DNA of 64,000 nucleotides from Gemmobacter lutimaris (GCF_003570715.1 NZ_QXXQ01000002.1:248001-312000); one strand, 5' to 3'; positions 9,099 through 18,328 are shown, counted from the stretch's first letter. Notes: generated by a model from the sequence alone, not told the origin. Translations and numbers: made by a program.

Positions 9099-11182
9099 AC
9101 CCTGTTCTGGCTGGCGGTATCGTCCTGGACCCGCAATTGCCTTTGGCGATGATTGCGGCGCTGGCGGTGGCGGCGCTGTTGCTGATGGCGCTGGCCTTCT
9201 GGCGCGGTTTGCCGGGGTGGTGGCTGCGTGGGCTGGCTGCCGTTGTGGCGCTGGCGGCACTGGCCAATCCCTCGCTGCAAGAGGAAGACCGCGCGCCGCT
9301 CTCGGACATCGTGATCGCCGTGGTGGACCGCACCGCAAGTCAGGGCATCGGTGGGCGCGAGGCGCAGACCGAGGCGGCGCTGGCCCGACTGCGGGCCGAG
9401 GTGGCGGCCATGCCCGGCACCGAATTGCGCGAGGTCACGGTGCGCGCCGCGCCGGGTGATGGTGGTTCGCGCGTGATGACGGCGCTGGCCGAGGCGCTGG
9501 CCGAAGAACCCCGCGCACGGGTGGCCGGGGCGGTGATCGTGTCGGACGGGCAGGTGCATGATACAGACCTTGCGCCGCAGATGCCCGCGCCGCTGCACCT
9601 GTTGCTGACTGGCCGGCAAGCCGACTGGGACCGCCGCCTGATCGTCAGGAACGCCCCTGCCTTCGCCATACTGGGCGAGGAGGTCAGCCTGACCCTGCGG
9701 ATCGAGGATGACGGCGCCGTGCCCGAGACGCTGCGCGGCGAGGCGCAACTGTCCATTGCGGTCGATGGCGGCGAGCCGCGCTGGTATTCCGTGCCGGTGG
9801 GTGAGGATCTGGAGCTTCCGGTGACCCTTCCGCATGGCGGGCAGAACATTCTGCAATTCGAGGTGCAGGCGTCAGAGGGCGAGTTGACAACCCGCAACAA
9901 CAGCTCGGTCACCGCGATCAACGGGGTGCGTGACCGGCTGCGGGTGCTGCTGGTTTCGGGTGAGCCGCATGCGGGTGAGAGGGTCTGGCGCAACCTGCTG
10001 AAATCCGACCCTTCGGTGGATCTGGTGCATTTCACCATCCTGCGGCCGCCGGAAAAGCAGGATGGCATTCCGGTGGACGAACTGTCGCTGATCGCCTTCC
10101 CGACGCGCGAGCTGTTCGTGGAAAAGATCGACGAATTTGACCTGATCATCTTTGATCGCTACCGCTTGCGGGGCATCCTGCCGCTGCAATACCTTGAAAA
10201 CGTGCGCGATTACGTCACGCGCGGCGGCACGGTTCTGGTGGCGGCCGGGCCGGAATTCGGCACGGTCGATAGTCTATGGCGTTCGCCGCTGGCAGACATC
10301 CTGCCGGTGACGACGACGAGCAGGGTTCTGGAGGGCGGCTTCCGGCCTAAGATTACGCCGCTGGGGCATCGCCATCCGGTGACGCAGGGCCTAGAGGCCG
10401 GGGCACCGGAAAGTGGCTGGGGCCGCTGGTTCCGTCAGATCGAGATTGCCGCGCGTGGCGCCGGGCAGGTGGTAATGGAAGGCGCCGAGGGCAAGCCGCT
10501 GCTGGTGCTTGCGCGCGAGGGGCAGGGGCGCATCGCGGTGCTGGCCTCGGATCAGGCATGGCTCTGGGGGCGCGGCTATGAAGGCGGCGGGCCACAGCTG
10601 GAACTGCTGCGTCGTCTGGCGCACTGGATGTTGAAGGAACCCGAACTGGAAGAAGAAACCCTGTCGGCCCATGCCGGCGGGGCGGGGCGACTGGTTATCA
10701 CCCGGCGCACGCTGGCCGAGGTGCCGCCCGGCCCGGTGACGCTGACCCTGCCCGACGGAACCGAGACCGAAATCGTGCTGCCCGAAGTGGTGCCCGGTCA
10801 CTATGAGGCCGAGATCGACGCGCCGCAGGTCGGGCTTTACCGGTTGAAACAGGGCGAGTTGCAGACGGTGGTGGCGCTTGGACCGCCCGCGCCGAAAGAG
10901 TTTGAACGCACCATCGCCGCGCCCGATGTGCTGGAACCTGTGCTGGCGCAATCCGGCGGCGGGGTGTTGCGGCTGGAGGACGGCGCCTTCGATCTGCGGC
11001 AGGTCGCGCCGGGCCGGGTGGCCGCCGGGCGTGGCTGGCTGGGCATCACTCCGCGCGGGGCTTACCTCACGCAGGATGTGCGGGTGGCGGCCTTGTTGCC
11101 CGGCTGGGCATGGCTCTTGCTGGCCAGCATTCTGATCCTTGCCGCATGGCTGCGCGAGGGGCGCCTGCCCGCGCGACGCTGA
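9095..11182 (+). CDS. large membrane protein of the MoxR cassette, GATase1-like
   Basis: A 695-residue protein overlapping the previous gene by four bases. It has two N-terminal membrane helices (about 17-34 and 40-58), a long periplasmic part and a C-terminal helix (about 674-690) followed by a basic tail. The middle carries a Rossmann-like segment RVLLVSGEPHAGERVW and YVTRGGTVLVAAGPEFG, as in class-I glutamine-amidotransferase-like domains; the nucleophile Cys of true amidotransferases is not seen. It likely works with the MoxR/DUF58/DUF4159 proteins as one membrane complex (inference from operon). Confidence 0.82.
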   Translation: MNPVLAGGIVLDPQLPLAMIAALAVAALLLMALAFWRGLPGWWLRGLAAVVALAALANPSLQEEDRAPLSDIVIAVVDRTASQGIGGREAQTEAALARLRAEVAAMPGTELREVTVRAAPGDGGSRVMTALAEALAEEPRARVAGAVIVSDGQVHDTDLAPQMPAPLHLLLTGRQADWDRRLIVRNAPAFAILGEEVSLTLRIEDDGAVPETLRGEAQLSIAVDGGEPRWYSVPVGEDLELPVTLPHGGQNILQFEVQASEGELTTRNNSSVTAINGVRDRLRVLLVSGEPHAGERVWRNLLKSDPSVDLVHFTILRPPEKQDGIPVDELSLIAFPTRELFVEKIDEFDLIIFDRYRLRGILPLQYLENVRDYVTRGGTVLVAAGPEFGTVDSLWRSPLADILPVTTTSRVLEGGFRPKITPLGHRHPVTQGLEAGAPESGWGRWFRQIEIAARGAGQVVMEGAEGKPLLVLAREGQGRIAVLASDQAWLWGRGYEGGGPQLELLRRLAHWMLKEPELEEETLSAHAGGAGRLVITRRTLAEVPPGPVTLTLPDGTETEIVLPEVVPGHYEAEIDAPQVGLYRLKQGELQTVVALGPPAPKEFERTIAAPDVLEPVLAQSGGGVLRLEDGAFDLRQVAPGRVAAGRGWLGITPRGAYLTQDVRVAALLPGWAWLLLASILILAAWLREGRLPARR

Positions 11183-11269
11183 ACCCTTTCCCGAATCCCC
11201 TTGCCGGTGCATGCTGTCCCTGCGGCATGCCGCTTCCTTTTCAAGGCGTATTTCACGGCGGAGGTTTTC

Positions 11270-12517
11270 ATGGGCGGGGACGTCGATGTCGTCATTGTCG
11301 GCGCGGGTGCGGCAGGTCTGGCCGCGGCGCGGGTGCTGCGCGAGGCGGGCCTCAGTTTTACGGTGATGGAGGCGATGGGCCGGATCGGCGGCCGCGCCCT
11401 GACCACGACCACCGATTTCGGGGTGCCTTTCGACATCGGCTGTGCCTGGCTGCATGCCGCCGACCGCAACCCGTTCTTCCCCGAGGCGCAAGCGGCGGGC
11501 TGGACACTTTATCACCACGACATGGGGTTGGATCACCTGTATTTCGGTGGTCGTCGCGCCTCGGATGATGATCTGGCGCGGATGCGGGCGGCTGAGGTCG
11601 CCATGGCGGAATGTATCGCGGCGCACCGGGGCACGGAGGACCGGCTTTCGGCGGTGTTGGCCGATTGCCATTACCTGCGGGCCTCATCGACCTTCGCAGG
11701 ACCGATGGATTTCGGGGCCGATGATGACGAGATTTCCATCGCCGATTTCCGGGCGGCGGCGGATCTGGACCCGAATTATTTCACCCGTGAGGGCTTTGGC
11801 GCGCTGATCCACCGTTGGGGCGCCGATGTGCCGGTCTGGCTGCATACGCCGGTGCGGCAGATCCGCTGGGACGGGCCGGGCGTGGAGGTGACAACAGACC
11901 GGGGCACGCAACGTGCGCGGGCAGTCATCGTCACCGTTTCGACCGGGGTGCTGCAATTCGACGGCATCACCTTCACCCCCGCATTGCCCGACGCGCATCA
12001 GGAGGCGATTTTTGATCTGCCGATGGGGCTTCTGACCAAGATCCCCATCGCGGTCAGCGGCACACGTCTGGGCCTTGCCCCATTCGACGATCTGCTGATG
12101 GAACGCCACGCGCGGCATGATCTGTTCTTCCTGTGCTTCCCCTTCGACCTTGATCTGATGGTCGGCTTTGTCGGTGGCGATTTTGCATGGGAGATGGAGG
12201 CCGCAGGGCCAGAGGCCGCGGTGGATTTCGTCTGCGACCGGCTGGCCGACATGTTCGGGTCAGATGTGCGGCGCCATATCGGTCACGGCACCATGACCCG
12301 CTGGGGGGCCGAGCGCTGGGTCCGGGGTGCCTATGCGGCTGCGCGGCCCGGCAAGGCCGCCGCGCGCGACGTGCTGCGCGGCGCGGTGGGCGAGCGCATC
12401 TGGTTCGCGGGCGAGGCGCTGGCCGGTGCGGGCCTTATGCAAACGGCAGGCGGCGCGCGGCTGTCGGGCGAGGCAGTGGCGCGGGCGGTGGCGGCGCGGC
12501 TGTCAGGCGCGGTCTAG
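11270..12517 (+). CDS. flavin monoamine oxidase family protein
   Basis: A 415-residue FAD amine oxidase-like protein. The dinucleotide-binding motif GAGAAGLAAARVLREAG is at about residues 11-27, and GRIGGRAL follows at about residue 37. The C-terminal FAD motif is IWFAGEALAGAGLMQTAGGA. The expected reaction is oxidation of an amine with H2O2 release; the substrate is unknown. The ATG at 11270 was chosen because the Rossmann motif begins directly after it. Its TAG stop overlaps the TAG stop of the convergent DUF599 gene in a single CTAG. Confidence 0.9.
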   Translation: MGGDVDVVIVGAGAAGLAAARVLREAGLSFTVMEAMGRIGGRALTTTTDFGVPFDIGCAWLHAADRNPFFPEAQAAGWTLYHHDMGLDHLYFGGRRASDDDLARMRAAEVAMAECIAAHRGTEDRLSAVLADCHYLRASSTFAGPMDFGADDDEISIADFRAAADLDPNYFTREGFGALIHRWGADVPVWLHTPVRQIRWDGPGVEVTTDRGTQRARAVIVTVSTGVLQFDGITFTPALPDAHQEAIFDLPMGLLTKIPIAVSGTRLGLAPFDDLLMERHARHDLFFLCFPFDLDLMVGFVGGDFAWEMEAAGPEAAVDFVCDRLADMFGSDVRRHIGHGTMTRWGAERWVRGAYAAARPGKAAARDVLRGAVGERIWFAGEALAGAGLMQTAGGARLSGEAVARAVAARLSGAV

Positions 12518-13221
12518 GGATCTTCTTTCAGGCGAGGCAGCATTGCCGCACGCGATTGCGAGGCGAATTCGCGCCGGATCAGCGTGGCAATAGTGGCGGT
12601 CATCGTCAGGAACAGACCCCAAGGTCCGACCAGCCAGCCCAGCGTCCCCAGCGCATAATAGACGGACCGCAGGCCACGGTTGTAGTTCTTGGCGGCGGTG
12701 ATGTTCACCTCGGCTGCGCGTGCGGCGCGGTCATAGGCGGCGGGATGCTCCGGGTCATTGGGAACCGAGGCCATCAGAAGCGAGCAATAGCCGAACAGCC
12801 GGTGTGACCAGACGAATTTCAGGAAGCCGTTCACCACGAACGACAGGATGAAGACAATCTTTACCTTCATCACCAGCGCCGGATCGTCATGCAGGGAAAA
12901 GGCATCGGCCAACCCCTCCAGCGGGGCGGTATCCCCCAGCAAGGCCAGACCGCCGCCGAGTGCCAGCATGCAGGTCGAGGCGTAAAAGGTGATGCCCTGA
13001 CGCAAACCGTCCAGCACCGAGGCGTCATACATGCGTGGTTGCCGTGTCACGAATTCCCGCATCCAGTCGCGCCGGTAATATGCCATGATAACCGAAACCG
13101 ACGGATGCCGCGCGTTTGGCCGCTCGATCGCCAATTGCAGCGCTGCGACACCTGCCAGCGTATAGGCCACGGCAAGCAGGTCGGCGGTCGAGAACTGAAG
13201 AAGAAGCGTCGGCAGGTCCAT
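12514..13221 (-). CDS. DUF599 family membrane protein
   Basis: A protein of 235 residues from the ATG at 13221; a TTG six codons upstream is an alternative start. It has four predicted membrane segments. The motifs SVIMAYYRRDWMREFVTRQP and FVWSHRLFGYCSLLMAS are typical of DUF599. Function unknown. It is divergent from glcD, sharing an intergenic region with operator-like inverted repeats, and convergent with the amine oxidase gene. Confidence 0.85.
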   Translation of the reverse strand: MDLPTLLLQFSTADLLAVAYTLAGVAALQLAIERPNARHPSVSVIMAYYRRDWMREFVTRQPRMYDASVLDGLRQGITFYASTCMLALGGGLALLGDTAPLEGLADAFSLHDDPALVMKVKIVFILSFVVNGFLKFVWSHRLFGYCSLLMASVPNDPEHPAAYDRAARAAEVNITAAKNYNRGLRSVYYALGTLGWLVGPWGLFLTMTATIATLIRREFASQSRAAMLPRLKEDP

Positions 13222-13243
13222 CAGGTGTTGATAGACCAAAGCC

Positions 13244-13286
13244 TTGGCTTGCCAAAAGCAAAAATTGGTTATACTTTTTTACCAAT
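13244..13286 (+). promoter_or_regulatory. glcD promoter with two inverted repeats
   Basis: Two inverted repeats precede glcD: TTGGC-2-GCCAA at 13244-13255 and ATTGGT-11-ACCAAT at 13264-13286. A -10-like TATACT (13270-13275) sits inside the second, with TTGCCA (13249-13254) 15 bp upstream as a possible -35. TTGGT/ACCAA half-sites are typical of FadR-subfamily GntR repressors such as those of lactate/glycolate operons, though the 11-bp gap is wider than usual. No regulator gene lies next to it. Confidence 0.5.
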
Positions 13287-13300
13287 CAGGGAGGTCAGCC

Positions 13301-14734
13301 ATGGATATGCCAAGGCCCGATGCCGCGATCCTGTCGCGCAAGGCGCGGATCGTCGCCCGACTGCGCGAGGTGCTGCCCGCCGATGCGGTGGTGGACGACC
13401 TGCATGAACTGCGTGCCTATGAATGCGATGCGCTGTCGGCCTATCGTTGTCCGCCGCTGGCGGCCATCCTCCCCCGCAGCACCGCCGAAGTCGCCGCCGC
13501 CCTGAAGGTCTGCCATGACGAAGGCGTGCCGGTGGTGCCGCGTGGCGCGGGCACCTCGCTGGCAGGCGGGGCGCTGCCCACTGCGGACAGCGTGATTCTG
13601 GGCGTCGCGCGCATGAATGCGGTGCTGGAGGTCAGTTACCCGGACCGTTTCATCCGCGTGCAATCGGGCCGCACCAACCTGAGCGTTTCGGGCGCGGTGG
13701 AGGAAGAAGGCTTCTTTTACGCCCCCGACCCTTCCAGCCAGCTTGCCTGTGCCATTGCGGGCAATATCGCCATGAACTCGGGCGGGGCGCATTGCCTGAA
13801 ATACGGGGTGACGACGAACAATCTGCTGGGCGTGACCATGGTGCTGATGGATGGCACGGTGGTCGAGATCGGCGGGCCGTGGATGGATGCGCCGGGGCTG
13901 GACCTGCTGGGCGTCGTCTGCGGGTCGGAAGGCCAGCTGGGTGTGGTGACAGAGGCCACACTGCGCATCCTGCCCAAGCCCGAGGGCGCGCTGCCGGTGC
14001 TGATGGGGTTCGATTCCTCCGAAGTGGCGGGTGCCTGCGTGTCAGACATCATCAAGGCGGGCGTGCTGCCGGTCGCCATCGAATTCATGGATCGCCCCTG
14101 TATCGAAGCCTGCGAGGCTTTCGCCAAGGCGGGCTATCCGATGTGCGAGGCGCTGCTGATTGTCGAGGTGGAGGGATCGGAGGCCGAGATCCGGCACCAG
14201 CTTGACCTGATCATGCAGATCGCGCGGCGGCACAATCCTGTGGAACTGCGCGAAGCGGCGGATGCCGATCAGGCGAAACGCATCTGGCTTGGCCGCAAAT
14301 CGGCTTTCGGCGCCATGGGGCAGATCAATGATTACATGTGCCTCGATGGCACGATCCCGGTGTCGAGCCTGCCTTTCGTGCTGAAACGCATTGGCGAGCT
14401 AAGCCGTGATTTTGGGCTGGATGTGGCCAATGTCTTTCATGCCGGGGACGGCAACATGCATCCGCTGATCCTCTATAATGCCAATCTGCCGGGCGATCAG
14501 GAGAAATGCGAGGCACTTGGCGCCGAGATCCTGAAGCTCTGTGTTGAGGTGGGCGGCTGCCTGACCGGCGAGCATGGCGTGGGGATCGAGAAGCGCGACC
14601 TGATGGCGGTGCAGTATGGCCCCGCCGATCTGGAGGCGCAGTTGCGGGTGAAAGACGTGTTTGACCCGAAATGGCTGCTTAATCCTGCCAAGGTGTTTCC
14701 GTTGCAGGTGACGGCCAGTCGTCGCGCGGGTTGA
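13301..14734 (+). CDS. glcD: glycolate oxidase subunit GlcD (FAD-linked)
   Basis: A 477-residue FAD-binding oxidase. The PCMH-type FAD domain shows PRGAGTSLAGGALPTAD (80-96). The C-terminal oxidase domain has VFHAGDGNMHP and GGCLTGEHGVGIEKR, conserved in GlcD and D-lactate dehydrogenases. With GlcE and GlcF it oxidises glycolate to glyoxylate and passes electrons to the respiratory chain. The ATG at 13301 has GGAGG seven bases upstream. First gene of glcD-glcE-orf-glcF. Confidence 0.94.
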   Translation: MDMPRPDAAILSRKARIVARLREVLPADAVVDDLHELRAYECDALSAYRCPPLAAILPRSTAEVAAALKVCHDEGVPVVPRGAGTSLAGGALPTADSVILGVARMNAVLEVSYPDRFIRVQSGRTNLSVSGAVEEEGFFYAPDPSSQLACAIAGNIAMNSGGAHCLKYGVTTNNLLGVTMVLMDGTVVEIGGPWMDAPGLDLLGVVCGSEGQLGVVTEATLRILPKPEGALPVLMGFDSSEVAGACVSDIIKAGVLPVAIEFMDRPCIEACEAFAKAGYPMCEALLIVEVEGSEAEIRHQLDLIMQIARRHNPVELREAADADQAKRIWLGRKSAFGAMGQINDYMCLDGTIPVSSLPFVLKRIGELSRDFGLDVANVFHAGDGNMHPLILYNANLPGDQEKCEALGAEILKLCVEVGGCLTGEHGVGIEKRDLMAVQYGPADLEAQLRVKDVFDPKWLLNPAKVFPLQVTASRRAG

Positions 14735-14740
14735 AAGGCT

Positions 14741-14797
14741 GGGGGGCAGTCTGCCCCCCACGGCCTTCGGCCTCCCCCCGAGGATATTTTTGAACAG
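14741..14797 (+). repeat. intergenic GC-hairpin + GAGGATATTT element, copy 1
   Basis: Between glcD and glcE: a GGGGGGCAG/CTGCCCCCC inverted repeat (14741-14759), a GGCC-TTC-GGCC hairpin (14762-14772), then C-run and GAGGATATTTTTG leading into the glcE start. GAGGAT doubles as the ribosome binding site. A second, shorter relative lies at 26102-26149. I recall similar elements upstream of many Rhodobacteraceae genes, but cannot check that here. Confidence 0.6.
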
Positions 14798-15859
14798 ATG
14801 AACAAGATGCGGCCAGCAAGCGAAGCAGAACTTTGCGAGATCATCCGGGCGGCCTCGGGGCCGCTGGTCGTGCGTGGCGGCGGCACGCGCGGGGCTTTGC
14901 CTGCGGGTGTGGTTTTGGAAACCGGCGGGCTGAGCGGGGTCACGCTGTACGAGCCGGGCGCGCTGACGCTGGTGGCCGGGGCGGGGACGCCGATGGCGGA
15001 TCTGGAAGCGCTCTTGGCGGCCGAGGGGCAGCGGCTGGCTTTCGAGGTGCCGGATCTGCGCGGGCTTCTGGGGCGGGAGGGCTGTTCGACCCTGGGGGGC
15101 GTGGTGGCGGAGAATGCCTCGGGTCCGCGGCGGGTTTCGGTCGGGGCGTGCCGCGACTTTTGTCTGGGGGTGCGCTTTGTCGATGGGCGTGGCGAGGTGA
15201 TCCGCAATGGCGGCCGGGTGATGAAGAATGTTACCGGTTATGATCTGGTGAAGTTGCTGGCGGGCAGCCGGGGGCGGCTGGGGGTGCTGACCGAAGTGGC
15301 GCTGAAGGTGCTGCCGCGCCCCGAGACGGAGGCCACGCTGTGCCTGACGGGGCTGTCGGATGTGCAGGCGGTGGCGGCGCTGTCGGCCGCGCTGGGATCA
15401 CCTTACGAGGTCACCGGGGCGGCGCATCTGCCGGGGCAGGGGACTTACCTGCGGATCGAGGGGTTCGAGGGATCAGTGCGCTACAGGCTGGAGCGGCTGC
15501 GAGGGGTGCTGGCGCCTTACGGTGCGGGGGCGGAGGTGGCTTCGCCCTGGGCGGCGATCCGCGATGTCACCGCGCTGGCCGGGCGGGCGGGCGATCTGTG
15601 GCGGCTGTCGCTGCGCCCGTCCGAGGCACCGGGCGTGGTGGCGCGGCTGGGCGCCGAGGCGGTGGTCTATGACTGGGGCGGCGGGCTGGTCTGGGCGCTG
15701 ATGGCGCCGGGCAGCGATGTGGCCGGGCGGCTGGGCAGGTTTTCCGGCCATGCGACCTGTCTGCGTGGCGCGGGGGCCGCGCCGACAGAGCCGCCGGCGA
15801 TTGCGGCGCTGACCGGGGGCTTGCGTCGGCAGTTCGATCCGCGCGGGGTTTTCGCATGA
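14798..15859 (+). CDS. glcE: glycolate oxidase subunit GlcE (FAD-binding)
   Basis: A 353-residue second FAD-binding subunit of glycolate oxidase. It has the PCMH-type FAD fold with AGAGTPMADLEALLAAEGQ and GGVVAENASGPRR, and lacks the C-terminal catalytic domain of GlcD, as expected. The start may be the ATG at 14798 or the one at 14807 (MRPASEAEL, the usual family start). It overlaps the next small gene by four bases. Confidence 0.92.
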   Translation: MNKMRPASEAELCEIIRAASGPLVVRGGGTRGALPAGVVLETGGLSGVTLYEPGALTLVAGAGTPMADLEALLAAEGQRLAFEVPDLRGLLGREGCSTLGGVVAENASGPRRVSVGACRDFCLGVRFVDGRGEVIRNGGRVMKNVTGYDLVKLLAGSRGRLGVLTEVALKVLPRPETEATLCLTGLSDVQAVAALSAALGSPYEVTGAAHLPGQGTYLRIEGFEGSVRYRLERLRGVLAPYGAGAEVASPWAAIRDVTALAGRAGDLWRLSLRPSEAPGVVARLGAEAVVYDWGGGLVWALMAPGSDVAGRLGRFSGHATCLRGAGAAPTEPPAIAALTGGLRRQFDPRGVFA

Positions 15860-16176
15860 CCCTGCCGTTCTGGGTGATGCAGGCCGGGCCGCCGGTCGCG
15901 CTTTATCTGCTTTTGTGCCTTTTGCCGCGCGGCTTGGCCTTCTGGGGCGGCTGTTTCCTCGCGCTGCTGGCGATGGGGGTGTTGTATCTGCGGTCGCTGG
16001 GGGCGGACAGCACATCTGGGCTGGTGCTGGCCATGGCGCTGGGCGGGGCGGTTGCTCTGGCGGGGCTGGCGCAGACGCTGCGGCAGGTCTTGCGCGCGCG
16101 GCTTTACCCGGTGGTGGTGATCGGTCTTCTTCTGGCCGTCATGGGCCTTGGACTATTTCTGACGGGACGGATCTGA
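15856..16176 (+). CDS. small membrane protein in glc operon
   Basis: A 106-residue protein with three hydrophobic segments (about residues 8-24, 27-46 and 55-72) and a fourth near the C-terminus (86-103). No family recognised. It overlaps glcE by four bases (ATGA) and ends one base before glcF, so it is co-translated with the oxidase. Position suggests a membrane anchor or assembly helper for the otherwise soluble GlcDEF complex, which is inference only. Confidence 0.75.
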   Translation: MTLPFWVMQAGPPVALYLLLCLLPRGLAFWGGCFLALLAMGVLYLRSLGADSTSGLVLAMALGGAVALAGLAQTLRQVLRARLYPVVVIGLLLAVMGLGLFLTGRI

Positions 16177-16177
16177 G

Positions 16178-17485
16178 ATGCAGACGAACTTCACGCCCGA
16201 GCAACTGAAAGACCCCGGCATCGCACGGGCGAACCAGATCCTGCGGACCTGCGTGCATTGCGGCTTCTGCACCGCGACCTGCCCGACCTATCAGGTGCTG
16301 GGGGATGAGCTGGACAGCCCGCGCGGGCGCATCTACCTGATCAAGGACATGCTGGAAAGCGGGCGCCCGGCCGATGCGCAGACGGTGAAGCATATCGACC
16401 GCTGTCTGAGCTGCCTCGCCTGCATGACCACCTGCCCGAGCGGGGTGCATTACATGCATCTGGTGGATCACGCGCGGGAGTATATCGAGCAGACCTATCG
16501 CCGCCCCTGGCATGACAGGGCACTGCGCTGGCTCCTGTCCCGGATCATCCCCTATCCGGGGCGGTTCCGGCTGGCGCTGCTGGGCGCCAAGATGGCGCGG
16601 CCTTTCGCGCGGCTGCTGCCGGACCGGCGGTTGCGGGCCATGGTTGCCATGGCGCCAAAGCAGGTGCCGCCTGTCAGCCGCAATGACGATCCGCAGGTTT
16701 TTGCGGCGCATGGCCCGGTGCGGATGCGGGTCGCGTTGCTGACCGGCTGTGCGCAGAAGGCGCTGAATACCGACATCAACGATGCGACCATCCGGCTGTT
16801 GCGCAGGCTGGGGTGCGAGGTGGTGGTGGCGAAGGACATGGGCTGTTGCGGGGCGCTGACGCATCACATGGGGCGCAGTGGCGAAAGCCATGCGCAGGCC
16901 GGGGCCAATATCGCGGCCTGGATGGCGGAAAAGCGTGGCGCGGGGCTGGATGCCATTGTGATCAATACTTCGGGCTGTGGCACGACAGTCAAGGATTACG
17001 GCCATATGTTCCGCAATGATCCGCTGGCGGCGGATGCGGCGGCGGTCTCGGAGATGGCGCTGGACGTGAGCGAGCTGCTGGTGAAGCTGGGCCTGCCGGA
17101 AGGCGCGCCCAAAGGGCTGCGCGTGGCCTATCACGCCGCCTGTTCATTGCAGCATGGCCAGCAGGTGAAAACCGCGCCGAAAGACCTGTTGAAACGCGCG
17201 GGCTTCGAGGTGGTGGAGCCCGCCGACAGCCATCTGTGCTGCGGTTCGGCCGGCACCTACAACCTGTTGCAGCCCGAGCTTTCGGCTGAATTGAAGCGCC
17301 GCAAGGTGGCGACGCTGGAGGCGAAGGCGCCGCAGATCATCGCGGCGGGCAATATCGGCTGCATGATGCAGATCGGATCGGGGACCGGGGTGCCGGTGGT
17401 TCATACGGTCGAATTGCTGGACTGGGCGACCGGCGGGCCGATGCCGCGCGCCCTTGCCAGCGCCGGGCTTTTGTCACAATCCTGA
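16178..17485 (+). CDS. glcF: glycolate oxidase iron-sulfur subunit GlcF
   Basis: A 435-residue protein with two ferredoxin-type clusters: Cys25/28/31/35 (CVHCGFCTATCP) and Cys76/79/82/86 (CLSCLACMTTCP). Two CCG domains follow, recognised by DMGCCGALTHHMG and HLCCGSAGTYN. It carries electrons from the GlcDE flavins to quinone. Last gene of the operon. Confidence 0.95.
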   Translation: MQTNFTPEQLKDPGIARANQILRTCVHCGFCTATCPTYQVLGDELDSPRGRIYLIKDMLESGRPADAQTVKHIDRCLSCLACMTTCPSGVHYMHLVDHAREYIEQTYRRPWHDRALRWLLSRIIPYPGRFRLALLGAKMARPFARLLPDRRLRAMVAMAPKQVPPVSRNDDPQVFAAHGPVRMRVALLTGCAQKALNTDINDATIRLLRRLGCEVVVAKDMGCCGALTHHMGRSGESHAQAGANIAAWMAEKRGAGLDAIVINTSGCGTTVKDYGHMFRNDPLAADAAAVSEMALDVSELLVKLGLPEGAPKGLRVAYHAACSLQHGQQVKTAPKDLLKRAGFEVVEPADSHLCCGSAGTYNLLQPELSAELKRRKVATLEAKAPQIIAAGNIGCMMQIGSGTGVPVVHTVELLDWATGGPMPRALASAGLLSQS

Positions 17486-17542
17486 GGGACGTGGCCGCGA
17501 TGCGGTCACAGGATTGCCCTGCGGGGCCGCTAGGCCGGGGGA

Positions 17543-18325
17543 ATGATGATCCGACGTGCCCTTCTGGTATTGCTGCTGTGCGCCCTGCCTGCCGGGGCGC
17601 AGGACAGCCATTTGCGCAGCTTGCAGACCGGCGATGACAGCCGGGGCTGGAATGCGGTGGGGCGGCTGAACCTTGGGCGGCGCGGGTTCTGCACCGGCAC
17701 CCTGATCGCCCCCGATCTGGTGCTGACGGCGGGGCATTGCCTGTTCGACAAGACGACCGGCGCGCGGATCGACCCGACCACCATTGAATTCCTTGCGGGC
17801 TGGCGCAATGGACGGGCCGAGGCCTATCGCGGTGTGCGCCGCGCAATTGCGCATCCCGATTTCGTCTATGGCGGTGACGAGCGGCTGGATCGCGTCAGCC
17901 ATGATCTTGCATTGCTGCAACTGGACCGGCCGATCCGAATGACCTCGATCGAGCCGTTCGGGATTGGCGATCAGCCGCAGCGGGGCGATACCGTGGGCGT
18001 GGTGTCCTATGCGAAGGACAGGGCCGAAGCGCCCTCGATGCAGGACGCCTGCGAGGTGCTGGGCCAGAAGCCCGAGATGCTGGTTCTGACCTGCGATGTG
18101 GATTTCGGCTCGTCCGGGGCGCCGGTGTTTTCGATCCGGGGCGGAATCGCCCGCGTGGTGTCGGTGGTCTCTGCCAAGGCCGAGGTCGAGGGACGCAAGG
18201 TCGCGCTGGGCACATCGCTGGCCAAGCCGCTGGAGGATCTGCGTCAGGCCATTGCGCAAGAGGTTCGGCCGGGCAAGGTGCGGGTGCTGTCAGGTGGCGG
18301 GGCCGGAACCTTCATCAAACCCTGA
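17543..18325 (+). CDS. secreted trypsin-like serine protease
   Basis: A 260-residue protein with a signal peptide (RRALLVLLLCALPAGAQ, cleavage near residue 20). The catalytic triad is clear: His65 in LTAGHC, Asp121 in SHDLALLQ and Ser191 in GSSGAP. The Cys50/Cys66 pair flanks the histidine as in chymotrypsin-fold proteases. It acts in the periplasm or outside. It is close to glutamyl-endopeptidase-like (V8) bacterial proteins. It ends 3 bp from the convergent TetR gene. Confidence 0.88.
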   Translation: MMIRRALLVLLLCALPAGAQDSHLRSLQTGDDSRGWNAVGRLNLGRRGFCTGTLIAPDLVLTAGHCLFDKTTGARIDPTTIEFLAGWRNGRAEAYRGVRRAIAHPDFVYGGDERLDRVSHDLALLQLDRPIRMTSIEPFGIGDQPQRGDTVGVVSYAKDRAEAPSMQDACEVLGQKPEMLVLTCDVDFGSSGAPVFSIRGGIARVVSVVSAKAEVEGRKVALGTSLAKPLEDLRQAIAQEVRPGKVRVLSGGGAGTFIKP

Positions 18326-18328
18326 GGT

